64,000 nucleotides of DNA, from positions 1-64,000 of the forward strand of contig NZ_JQFW01000004.1 in NCBI RefSeq assembly GCF_000753865.1. The letters run 5' to 3'. Shown one piece after another: positions 18,094-25,651 of the stretch. The first letter of the stretch is position 1, and each line of letters starts with the position of its first letter. A program made the position numbers and the translations under genes. The notes under the pieces are model-generated. The model was not told where the DNA came from. It searched no databases and saw only the letters and a program-made list of their open reading frames with translations. The DNA comes from Alteromonas sp. LOR (GTDB lineage Bacteria; Pseudomonadota; Gammaproteobacteria; Enterobacterales; Alteromonadaceae).

Positions 18094-19785
18094 ATGACGT
18101 TATTTCGCAGGTGCACATTAACTGCTGTGTTGGCCGCTTTTATAGCTTCATCGTTGTTGGCCAAAGCAAATGCCAACGACGACTGGTGGTTTGATGTAGA
18201 GGTTATCGCATTTAAACGCAACAAGGCACTGACTGAGCTAGAAGAGCAGTTTAATTTGGCTGAGTCTTTCGCGGTCCCCCAGAGTGAAGCGGATGTGATC
18301 AGTGCGGTAATAATGCCTGACATTCGATTCATCAAGCAAAACTTGGCCACTTGCGATGTCAACCGCTTGCCGAAAAAGAAGCCCTTACCTGCCTGGCCCA
18401 ACGACCTGAGTTTGCTTGTACCCGCTTTTGATACTGACTTTTTAGCATTAAATACGCCTAACGCGCTTAACGAACTCGCGCTTAATCAGACAAGCCAGCT
18501 TGATAACTCAGCTTATGTCGAAAGCAAAGGGTCGTCAGAATCTACTGGCAATGCTTTTGATGAAGATGATAAAAGCCGCGATTTTGAAGGCACTGTTCTT
18601 GAAGAGACGACTTATAACGGCAGCGACGTTGAAGGGACTGACTTTAAAGAGAATGACTTTGAAACAAAGAGTGAGCGTAGTGAGCCTACTGGCGATGCCC
18701 TAGCACCTTCTCTAGAAACCATTACATCGTATTGGGTAGACGCAAATTGGACTGATTTTTTTGGTACTCACTCAACGCCAACAGTCACAACACCTCAATT
18801 TACCTACTGTGAAACCGAGAAGCCTTGGCTTAGCGTTAACCAACAACCCAATGGTATTAAGTGGGTGCGACATAGCGTTGATAACAGTATGCCTGCGCCA
18901 GCACAGCTTCCCGTTGTTATAGAAGGCAATGACTGGCCATTAGCAACAAAAACTCACTTGCTATCTAGCGATCTGCAAGAACTAACCTCTATCTCTCGTC
19001 AAATACGCTCTAATCGCCAGTTAGAGCGCCTGCTACATGTAGCGTGGCGACAGCCGGTTAAGTTTGGCAAAAGTAAGGCGTTTAACGTGCGTCTCTTTGG
19101 TGGCACTAATTACGCAAGTCGCTTTAATAAAGATGGCGAACAAATTCAAGATAAACGCCCTGCAGTTACCGACACCACAGACACGATGCAAGCATCGAAA
19201 GAAGCAACAATAGGTGTTATCAATGAGGATGAACAGACGGCCATCGTTAGCGACGCTTTTTTCACGTCGCTAGAGCAGCGTTTGTCACAACCAGAGCCTG
19301 TCTCGTTTAAAACCCTCCAGCGCTTAGAAACAGAGGGCGATTTAAGCGACGAGACCACAAACGATAGTGGTGCTTTCCGCGAGCCTATTTGGGAAATTGA
19401 TGGCCGAATGAAGGTATTTCTCAAATACATTAACCGAGTGCCCTACCTACATATCGACAGTGAGATGTTTTATCGACATCAGGTACCTACACAGTATTTC
19501 ACTGCTAGCGACCTCAGCACAGAGCTTGCTTCATCAAACAGTGGCGCATTTGTGAATGATGAAGGTGAAAACAGCGTATTGGAAAATAGCTTATCAGAGA
19601 CCAGCGCGCAAACAGTAGAATATCAGCTAGTATCCATACCTCTTGCCGAGCAACGCCGCGTGATCAGTAAGCAACTGCACTATTTTGACCATCCGCTGTA
19701 TGGATTTATTGTACAAATTCGTCGCTATGAGCGCCCTTTACAGGCCGATACACAAAACGACAAACAAAACGACACCCAAAAATAG
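18094..19785 (+). CDS. csiV: CsiV-family envelope protein, expanded
   Basis: A 563-residue exported protein. A signal peptide (about 1-31, ending LLAKANAND) precedes WWFDVEVIAFKRN, the defining start of CsiV, a periplasmic peptidoglycan-binding protein needed for cell shape in Vibrio. The C-terminus (QLHYFDHPLYGFIVQIRRYE) also matches. It is about twice the length I expect for Vibrio CsiV, with acidic low-complexity insertions including 15-bp pentapeptide repeats near residues 163-192. The ATG at 18094 has AAGGAG upstream and directly follows the mfd stop. Another PduO-type gene follows 12 bp downstream. Confidence 0.75.
   Translation: MTLFRRCTLTAVLAAFIASSLLAKANANDDWWFDVEVIAFKRNKALTELEEQFNLAESFAVPQSEADVISAVIMPDIRFIKQNLATCDVNRLPKKKPLPAWPNDLSLLVPAFDTDFLALNTPNALNELALNQTSQLDNSAYVESKGSSESTGNAFDEDDKSRDFEGTVLEETTYNGSDVEGTDFKENDFETKSERSEPTGDALAPSLETITSYWVDANWTDFFGTHSTPTVTTPQFTYCETEKPWLSVNQQPNGIKWVRHSVDNSMPAPAQLPVVIEGNDWPLATKTHLLSSDLQELTSISRQIRSNRQLERLLHVAWRQPVKFGKSKAFNVRLFGGTNYASRFNKDGEQIQDKRPAVTDTTDTMQASKEATIGVINEDEQTAIVSDAFFTSLEQRLSQPEPVSFKTLQRLETEGDLSDETTNDSGAFREPIWEIDGRMKVFLKYINRVPYLHIDSEMFYRHQVPTQYFTASDLSTELASSNSGAFVNDEGENSVLENSLSETSAQTVEYQLVSIPLAEQRRVISKQLHYFDHPLYGFIVQIRRYERPLQADTQNDKQNDTQK
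18580..18669 (+). repeat. Degenerate 15-bp in-frame repeat, 6 units, in csiV
   Basis: Six 15-base units starting GATTTTGAAGGCACT encode DFEGT, VLEET, TYNGS, DVEGT, DFKEN and DFETK. The spacing is exact although the bases have drifted. Confidence 0.75.
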
Positions 19786-19797
19786 GATTGCTGTTAA

Positions 19798-20313
19798 ATG
19801 AAAATTTATACTCGTACTGGCGACAAAGGCAGCACGCAAATATACGCCGACAAAGCTATCCGCGTAGATAAAGATGATTTAGTGGTACAAAGTTACGGTG
19901 ACATTGACGAACTCAATAGTCACATTGGTTTGCTGGCCTCCTCTGTGCCTAAGCAACATCGCGCACAGCTTCACACCATTCAGCGCAATCTCTTTCAGGC
20001 AGGCTTTGCCATATCGGCCAGCTCAACGTTAACGCTGTCAGACATTGAATCACTTGAAAGCCTTATCGATGAGTTAACCAATCAAATGCCGCCGAACACG
20101 TCGTTTGTATTGCCAGGTGGCAGTGAAGATGCGGCGCAAGCTCATGTTTGTCGTGCAGTTTGTAGGCGTGCAGAGCGCGCAGTAATAAGCTTGGCCAAGC
20201 ACTACGACGTGCCCGAGGTGGTTCATGCTTACCTGAACCGCTTAAGTGATTTCTTATTCACCTTTGCACGCTTTTTAAATATTGAAGCTGGTGTAGACGA
20301 AGTAGCGGTTTAA
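19798..20313 (+). CDS. PduO-type cob(I)alamin adenosyltransferase
   Basis: A 171-residue cytoplasmic enzyme that transfers adenosyl from ATP to cob(I)alamin. The diagnostic start KIYTRTGDKGSTQIY (ATP-binding loop), DIDELNSHIGL, and the C-terminal VCRRAERAVISL and NRLSDFLFTFAR motifs are all present. ATG lies 12 bp after csiV. The gene follows mfd-csiV as a probable third operon member without evident functional link. No other cobalamin genes are in the window. Confidence 0.92.
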   Translation: MKIYTRTGDKGSTQIYADKAIRVDKDDLVVQSYGDIDELNSHIGLLASSVPKQHRAQLHTIQRNLFQAGFAISASSTLTLSDIESLESLIDELTNQMPPNTSFVLPGGSEDAAQAHVCRAVCRRAERAVISLAKHYDVPEVVHAYLNRLSDFLFTFARFLNIEAGVDEVAV

Positions 20314-20336
20314 ATTCCGTTTAGCGCTAGCGGCTT

Positions 20337-20372
20337 TATAACCGCTGCGGCGACTGTATAACTGCTGCGGCG
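20337..20372. repeat. 20-bp tandem duplication between convergent genes
   Basis: TATAACCGCTGCGGCGACTG is followed by TATAACTGCTGCGGCG, a 20-bp period with one change. It lies between the convergent PduO-type gene and nagZ, where a terminator would be expected. Confidence 0.7.
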
Positions 20373-20408
20373 CTATAAGCACCGCAGTATCTCTGTAAAG
20401 CTCAGTTT

Positions 20409-21431
20409 CTATACGTGCAGTAGCTTCTCTATAAGCGCCACTGCGCTTTCGTACTGCTCACGCAGGCCCGCAGGCAATACTCGCCCGTGTAAATTCATCA
20501 CGCGCTCTCGTTTTTGACTATCTTCCTGAGACTGCTGTGCAATACGCCCTTCTAGCCCATCTAGGATTTGCTCGGCCCCTTTAGCATTGTTACAAGCCAA
20601 TACCATATCGCAGCCTGCACTTAATGCCGCATCTGCCCGCTCGACATAGCCGCCGGCAACAGACGCTCCGTGCATAGACAAGTCATCAGAAAAAACAGCG
20701 CCGCTAAAACCCAAGTCTTTCTTTAATATCAGCTTAAGCCAACGGGAAGAAAATCCGGCAGGCTCAGCACATACCTTATTATAAATTACGTGGGCAGGCA
20801 TAACGCCATCTAGCAACTCCCGCTCTATTAACCGTTCAAACACCACCATATCGGTGTGTTTTATCTCGTCAAAATCGCGCTCATCAAGAGGTAATGCAAC
20901 ATGTGAGTCTGGGGCAACGCTGCCATGACCAGGGAAATGCTTACCAATAGCAGGCATGTTTGCCGTTTTAAGCCCGTCGATAAGAGACGCGGCTAACCGC
21001 ACTACATCAGTGGCGTTATCAGCAAAAGCGCGGTCACCTATTACCTTAGACACGCCGTTTATATCTAATACAGGGGCAAAGCTAAAGTCGATATCAAGTG
21101 TTTTAAGCTCTACTGCCAACGCAAGCCCGCACGCGTGAGCAAGAGCAGCGCTTTCGCCTTCGCTTTTTGTATGGCGCAAGATATCGCCCATTGCAGGAAT
21201 GGCGGTAAACCCTTCACGAAAGCGCTGCACTCGCCCCCCTTCGTGGTCAACTGCGATAAGCAAAGGCTTATTCGCATACCGGCGAATATCTTTTATCAAT
21301 GCCGAAAGTTGAGGTTTATCATGGTAATTACGAGAAAATAAAATAACCCCGCCGACGACTGGATGCGCCAGCTTTTCTTTTTCCTCAGGCAGCAACTCTT
21401 CGGCCTGACAATCGAGCATTAATGGGCCCAC
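20409..21431 (-). CDS. nagZ: Beta-N-acetylhexosaminidase NagZ
   Basis: A 340-residue cytoplasmic family 3 glycoside hydrolase that removes GlcNAc from anhydro-muropeptides in peptidoglycan recycling. Visible: GGVILFSRNY, AVDHEGGRVQRF, the catalytic loop KHFPGHGSVAPDSH, and SDDLSMHGA with the nucleophile aspartate. Length agrees with E. coli NagZ. It converges with the PduO-type gene and is divergent from the penicillin-acylase gene. No signal peptide, as expected. Confidence 0.95.
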   Translation of the reverse strand: MGPLMLDCQAEELLPEEKEKLAHPVVGGVILFSRNYHDKPQLSALIKDIRRYANKPLLIAVDHEGGRVQRFREGFTAIPAMGDILRHTKSEGESAALAHACGLALAVELKTLDIDFSFAPVLDINGVSKVIGDRAFADNATDVVRLAASLIDGLKTANMPAIGKHFPGHGSVAPDSHVALPLDERDFDEIKHTDMVVFERLIERELLDGVMPAHVIYNKVCAEPAGFSSRWLKLILKKDLGFSGAVFSDDLSMHGASVAGGYVERADAALSAGCDMVLACNNAKGAEQILDGLEGRIAQQSQEDSQKRERVMNLHGRVLPAGLREQYESAVALIEKLLHV

Positions 21432-21542
21432 AGCACATCCTTATTTTTATCAAGAATTGTGCGTTTAATTAGTCTCATAAAACATCACTTCTCATTGTTG
21501 AGTTTGTTGGGGTAGGATAGAGAAAAAAGCGGAGTAATTCAC

Positions 21543-23993
21543 GTGATAAATTGGATCAAGTGGCTTGTTGTTGGTGCTGTACTGTTGTTGTCGATTGCCG
21601 CAGCTGCTGTGTACACCACATTATATTTAAGTTTACCCAAATTAGAGGGTAACAGTGCCACTTATCACGTAACCCAGCCGACCCAGCTTTCGAGAGACTC
21701 GCTAGGCCATGCCGTCGTAAACGCTGATAACCTATTTGATGCCGCCTATGCATTGGGGTTTGCTCACGGTCAAGATCGCTTTTTTCAAATGGACTTACAG
21801 CGCAGAGCAGCCTCAGGCAATTTGTCAGCCTGGGTAGGAAGTGCAGCATTAGACATAGATAAAAACGCCCGTTTCCATCAATTTGAACAACGAGCACAGG
21901 CCGTTTTCGAAAACTTACCCAGTAAACAACAAGAACTGCTTATTCGCTATGCTCATGGCGTAAATGAAGCCATTAATGAATACACCACTCTTCCCTTAGA
22001 ATACATTGCAGCCAGTATGGAGATAACGCAGTGGCGCCCTACCGACAGTATTTTGGTTATTTACAGCATGTATCTAGATTTGCAGGACGGGCAGGTAAAG
22101 CTAGATCTTGCAAGAACCGCTCTTAAAGACACCTTTGGCGATGACATTTATCACTTTATAACCCAGCAAAGTCATTTTCAGGCCGCCCTTGAAGGCGGCG
22201 AGCTGCCTTTATCCGACGCCCCTATTCCTGAATACCCTAGCCAGTTTAAAGCCGCAGTCGAAAGTAAAAATGGAAGTGAAAACGCAGATACTCAAGCTTA
22301 TAACAACCGTAGCATTAATAGCGTATTGCCTGATGACTTAGCTCGTTATACCGCCCCTCGTTATACGCATCCTCGTCATAACCGCGCTCGTTACAGCCAC
22401 GCTCGTTATAACTATAGGGGCACCGAACTTCCCGATCTAGGCAGTAATAGTTATGCGGTGTCGGGCGCTATTACGCCTACAGGCGCGGGGCTGCTGGCGA
22501 ACGATATGCATCTAAGCCTTCGTGTACCCGTTATCTGGTATCGCACCCAGCTTAATTACAGTGACGCAGGTCAAGACGTTTCTATTACAGGCGTGTCGCT
22601 ACCTGGTTTACCCGGCATTGTTGTGGGTACCAATGGCAATATAGCCTGGGGCTTTACTAACGCTAACTTAGACAACGTAGATTGGGTAGCGCTTAATAGC
22701 GATACGGAAACCACGGCAGTAACAGAAACAATTCCCCTTCCCTCAGGCAGTCACGAATACACGATTGAAGTCAGTGAATTTGGCCCCGTTAAAATACTCA
22801 ACGGAAAACGCTATGCCCTTAATTGGGTTGCCCATCACGAATTTGCTGCCAACTTAGCTATTGTAGATTTTGGCAATGCTAAGTCTGTGGATGAGGCTAT
22901 CGATATAGGAAAGCGAATTGCCAATCCAACGCAAAACTTGGTGATGGTTGATATCGAAGGTAATACGGCGTGGATGCCAGGCGGCGCAGTGCTTCACAGA
23001 GAAAACGCATCGTACACCGCAATATCTGAACAAGAAATGCGAAACAATCCCACTCGCCCTGCAACCATTCTGCCTTTGGTAAAAAACCCTGTTTCAAATA
23101 GACTATGGACCGCCAATGCTCGAGTTATTGCAGCGAAAGACTTATCTCGACTAGGCGATGGTGGATACGCGCTTGGGGCAAGAGGCAGACAGATAAGAGA
23201 CCGCTTATTTGAAAAAGACACGTTCACCGAAACTGATTTTTACGCCATCCAGTTAGACAACCATGCTCAGTTCCTTATTCCTTGGCATAATTTACTCAGT
23301 GGCTTACTAACCATGCAAAATGTCGAGTTTAAGCCAGATCTAACCTATTTAAACACATGGGGAGCCTGTGCATGTGACGACTCCGTGGGGTACACCCTGG
23401 TAAAGCATTTTCGTCGTGAAGTAGTACAAACGCTGTTTGGTGAAATTTTATCATCCCTTGATAAACAAGGCGTACAAAGCCGCACGCTGCTACGTGGCAT
23501 TGAGCCTGCCACGTGGCAACTCATACAAAGCCAGCCAAACAGCTGGCTACCCGATGGAACCGATACTTTCGATGAGTTGTTGGTAGATGCCTACAGGCGA
23601 GCCAAGCATAAGCTTCTTGATAAATATTCTCCTCTTGAAGCGAATATGGACATGCTTAACTGGGGAAGTGTAAACACGTTAACAGTGAAACACCCTTTCT
23701 CAGCACAAATACCGTTAATAGGCGATAAGTTAAACATGGCCCCAGTTGCAGGTTTTGGTGATACCTACATGCCCGCCGTGCAGTCTACTGGGTTTGGAGC
23801 ATCAGAACGTTTCTTTGTAAGCCCAGGGCATTTAGACAATGCTATTCTCACCTTACCTGGCGGGCAGTCTGGCCACCCACTGTCAGAATTTTTTACAGCA
23901 GGTTTTAATGACTATGCCACTCAAGCAGCTACGCCTCTTTTGCCTGGCGAAATTATTTATTCACGTACATTTTATAAGAAAGAAGAAGAATGA
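21543..23993 (+). CDS. Penicillin acylase family Ntn hydrolase
   Basis: An 816-residue precursor with an N-terminal hydrophobic segment (about 4-28) directing export. The family matures by autocleavage into alpha and beta chains; the expected nucleophile is Ser301 in LGSNSYAVSG. Other motifs: AAYALGFAHGQDRFFQMDLQRR, GLLANDMHL and GNIAWGFTN. Substrates in the family include penicillins and acyl-homoserine lactones, so quorum quenching is possible but unproven. GTG at 21543 is the likely start (GGAG upstream). The linker just before the cleavage site carries five 15-bp repeats. Stop overlaps the ybaK start (ATGA). Confidence 0.87.
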   Translation: MINWIKWLVVGAVLLLSIAAAAVYTTLYLSLPKLEGNSATYHVTQPTQLSRDSLGHAVVNADNLFDAAYALGFAHGQDRFFQMDLQRRAASGNLSAWVGSAALDIDKNARFHQFEQRAQAVFENLPSKQQELLIRYAHGVNEAINEYTTLPLEYIAASMEITQWRPTDSILVIYSMYLDLQDGQVKLDLARTALKDTFGDDIYHFITQQSHFQAALEGGELPLSDAPIPEYPSQFKAAVESKNGSENADTQAYNNRSINSVLPDDLARYTAPRYTHPRHNRARYSHARYNYRGTELPDLGSNSYAVSGAITPTGAGLLANDMHLSLRVPVIWYRTQLNYSDAGQDVSITGVSLPGLPGIVVGTNGNIAWGFTNANLDNVDWVALNSDTETTAVTETIPLPSGSHEYTIEVSEFGPVKILNGKRYALNWVAHHEFAANLAIVDFGNAKSVDEAIDIGKRIANPTQNLVMVDIEGNTAWMPGGAVLHRENASYTAISEQEMRNNPTRPATILPLVKNPVSNRLWTANARVIAAKDLSRLGDGGYALGARGRQIRDRLFEKDTFTETDFYAIQLDNHAQFLIPWHNLLSGLLTMQNVEFKPDLTYLNTWGACACDDSVGYTLVKHFRREVVQTLFGEILSSLDKQGVQSRTLLRGIEPATWQLIQSQPNSWLPDGTDTFDELLVDAYRRAKHKLLDKYSPLEANMDMLNWGSVNTLTVKHPFSAQIPLIGDKLNMAPVAGFGDTYMPAVQSTGFGASERFFVSPGHLDNAILTLPGGQSGHPLSEFFTAGFNDYATQAATPLLPGEIIYSRTFYKKEEE
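22341..22415 (+). repeat. 15-bp in-frame tandem repeat, 5 units, in acylase spacer
   Basis: Units GCTCGTTATACCGCC, CCTCGTTATACGCAT, CCTCGTCATAACCGC, GCTCGTTACAGCCAC and GCTCGTTATAACTAT encode ARYTA, PRYTH, PRHNR, ARYSH and ARYNY at residues 267-291, ten residues before the predicted autocleavage serine. Confidence 0.92.
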
Positions 23994-24484
23994 CGCCAGC
24001 CATTACGCTGCTTTCCAAAAAGCGAATAAAGCACAGCGTGCTCAAGTACGAACACGAACCCAACGCTTCATCTTATGGGTTAGAGGCCGTTGAAAAATTA
24101 GGATTGCCTGCTGAAAGCGTGTTTAAAACATTGGTAGTGAGTTATGTGAATAAGGAGAACAAGGAAAATAAAGAACACAAAGAGTTAGCTGTAGCCGTTG
24201 TACCGGTTACTACCAAACTCAGCGAAAAGAAAATGGCAAAAGTGCTAGGCACAAAGAAAGTGACCATGGCCAGTGCCGATGCAGTAATCGCATCAACAGG
24301 TTATGTACTTGGTGGGGTAAGCCCTTTGGGACAAAAAAAACGACTTGTTACCGTTATTCACGAAAGTGCCCTGCAACTCGAACTCATTCATGTAAGTGCA
24401 GGTAAGCGTGGCTTAGAGGTCGCGCTAAGTGCAACCGACCTCGGTGCACTCACTAATGCAAAATTTGCCGACATATCAGTATGA
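23990..24484 (+). CDS. ybaK: Cys-tRNA(Pro)/Cys-tRNA(Cys) deacylase YbaK
   Basis: A 164-residue YbaK/EbsC-family editing protein that hydrolyses Cys mis-charged on tRNA(Pro). Family features: KHSVLKYEHEP at the N-terminus, VFKTLVVSY, the lysine-rich KKMAKVLGTKKVTMA segment, and the GYVLGGVSPLGQKKRL active-site loop. It overlaps the preceding acylase stop by four bases, so translation is coupled. A loop after the third strand carries four NKE/HKE tripeptides from a 9-bp repeat. The stop codon lies inside the first unit of a 13-bp repeat array. Confidence 0.92.
   Translation: MTPAITLLSKKRIKHSVLKYEHEPNASSYGLEAVEKLGLPAESVFKTLVVSYVNKENKENKEHKELAVAVVPVTTKLSEKKMAKVLGTKKVTMASADAVIASTGYVLGGVSPLGQKKRLVTVIHESALQLELIHVSAGKRGLEVALSATDLGALTNAKFADISV
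24149..24184 (+). repeat. 9-bp in-frame repeat, 4 units, in ybaK
   Basis: AATAAGGAG, AACAAGGAA, AATAAAGAA and CACAAAGAG encode NKE three times and HKE once. Confidence 0.85.
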
Positions 24485-24622
24485 GCTACCTGTATGAGCT
24501 ATCAGTATAAGCTATAAATATGAGCTTTTGGTATGAGCGCTCGAGATAGGCTAGCCATATAAGCGCTCGACGTGAGCTATTTATATGAGTACTCGGTACA
24601 AACTATCGATGTGAGTGTTTAA
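24480..24622. repeat. 13-bp degenerate tandem array, 11 units
   Basis: Eleven consecutive 13-base units resembling TATGAGCTATCGG, with no insertions or deletions in the period. The first unit contains the ybaK stop codon, and the array fills most of the gap to the convergent minus-strand gene. Later units have drifted by several bases each. No spacers are present, so it is not a CRISPR array. Confidence 0.9.
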
Positions 24623-24655
24623 GAGCCTGCTTTACCCAGTACTTACCAATGAGTA

Positions 24656-25219
24656 CTAACGAGTACTAACTGGCACTGCATTGGCCTGTTGAAGCCACTG
24701 CTCTCTCGCCTCTTTTATTACCGCATCACTGGGTGAGTCGTTACCCGCAATGGTAACAGCAATTTGTTGAATGATAGCATCTCGCTTTTCAAGCAGCGCA
24801 TCAGCACGGGCGAATAAGTCCTGCGCTTCCGGGTATTTAGCCTTAAGACTCTCTATGCTCTTTAATGCATAGTAATGGGCTTCAAATTCTTCGTTAAAAA
24901 GCTGGCGCTTAGCATTAAAAACCACGTAGTCTTTCGCTGCGCGAGAGCGTAAGTACTCAAGGTCGTCAGCCGCTAAGTTAGCCGCTTCACCAACCTCTGA
25001 AGCTTGCTGAAGCCAGTATTGAATTTCTTCATCGTTGTTTTGATTTACTGCCTGCTTAACGCCCTCTTGCAAGTCGCTTGCATGCAATATTTCCATTACG
25101 GTAATAACGGGTACGCTCGACGCTTCTTGATCGCGGTTATCAGCATCAACAGACAAGAAAACAAACCATGCCGCTATGGCGATGAACACAATAGAAAGAA
25201 CGACAAGTGCTTTTTTCAC
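24656..25219 (-). CDS. Membrane-anchored hypothetical protein
   Basis: I do not recognise this 187-residue protein. From the GTG at 25219 it begins VKKALVVLSIVFIAIAAWF, a single N-terminal membrane anchor or uncleaved signal, followed by an acidic helical domain rich in Glu, Ala and Gln. That suggests a periplasmic helical bundle. The GTG is chosen because GGAGG lies five bases upstream; the frame extends 21 codons further without a ribosome site. It ends near a duplicated GAGTACTAAC. Located downstream of ihfA beyond its terminator. Confidence 0.65.
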   Translation of the reverse strand: MKKALVVLSIVFIAIAAWFVFLSVDADNRDQEASSVPVITVMEILHASDLQEGVKQAVNQNNDEEIQYWLQQASEVGEAANLAADDLEYLRSRAAKDYVVFNAKRQLFNEEFEAHYYALKSIESLKAKYPEAQDLFARADALLEKRDAIIQQIAVTIAGNDSPSDAVIKEAREQWLQQANAVPVSTR

Positions 25220-25278
25220 ACCATCCTCCGAAAAAATAACATAAGAAATCCAGTGCGGGTGCACTGTAAAAAGAAGAA

Positions 25279-25311
25279 ACACAAAAGAGCGAGGGTGCTC
25301 CCCGCTCTTTT
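25279..25311 (-). terminator. Terminator after ihfA
   Basis: AAAAGAGCG (25283-25291) pairs with CGCTCTTTT (25303-25311), with an inner GGG/CCC extension. The T-rich stretch follows on the minus strand. It ends the pheST-ihfA transcript. Confidence 0.75.
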
Positions 25312-25348
25312 CATGTTTTACAACGTTATAATTGCAGCAGTGTGCGAA

Positions 25349-25648
25349 TTATTCGTCGACAGGTGCTGAGTTTTCAACTCGGCTTTTAAGTTTTTGACCA
25401 GGGCGGAATGTCACCACCCTGCGCGCTTTGATAGGAATATCTTCACCCGTTTTAGGGTTACGTCCAGGACGTTCATTCTTATCACGCAGGTCGAAATTGC
25501 CAAAACCTGACAGTTTTACTTGCTCACCAGATTCCAGAGCGCCTTTAATTTCTTCGAAAAAAAGCTCTACCAGATCTTTAGCATCACGCTTGTTAATGCC
25601 TAGTTTCTCGAATAGGTGTTCAGCCATCTCGGCTTTGGTCAATGCCAT
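25349..25648 (-). CDS. ihfA: Integration host factor subunit alpha
   Basis: A 99-residue HU/IHF-family DNA-bending protein. It begins [17 protein letters not shown] and carries the beta-arm [20 protein letters not shown] with the intercalating proline, as in E. coli IhfA. The gene lies three bases after pheT in the conserved pheS-pheT-ihfA operon. IHF acts with IhfB (not in this window) in nucleoid structure, recombination and sigma-54 transcription. Confidence 0.97.
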   Translation of the reverse strand: MALTKAEMAEHLFEKLGINKRDAKDLVELFFEEIKGALESGEQVKLSGFGNFDLRDKNERPGRNPKTGEDIPIKARRVVTFRPGQKLKSRVENSAPVDE

Positions 25649-25651
25649 AGT

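Noticed and set aside
17679-18401. 240-residue minus-strand frame across the mfd/csiV junction
   Set aside because: Complementary to two well-supported coding regions; the composition is that of a shadow frame.
24480-24622. CRISPR array
   Set aside because: Units are contiguous 13-mers without spacers and no cas genes are present.
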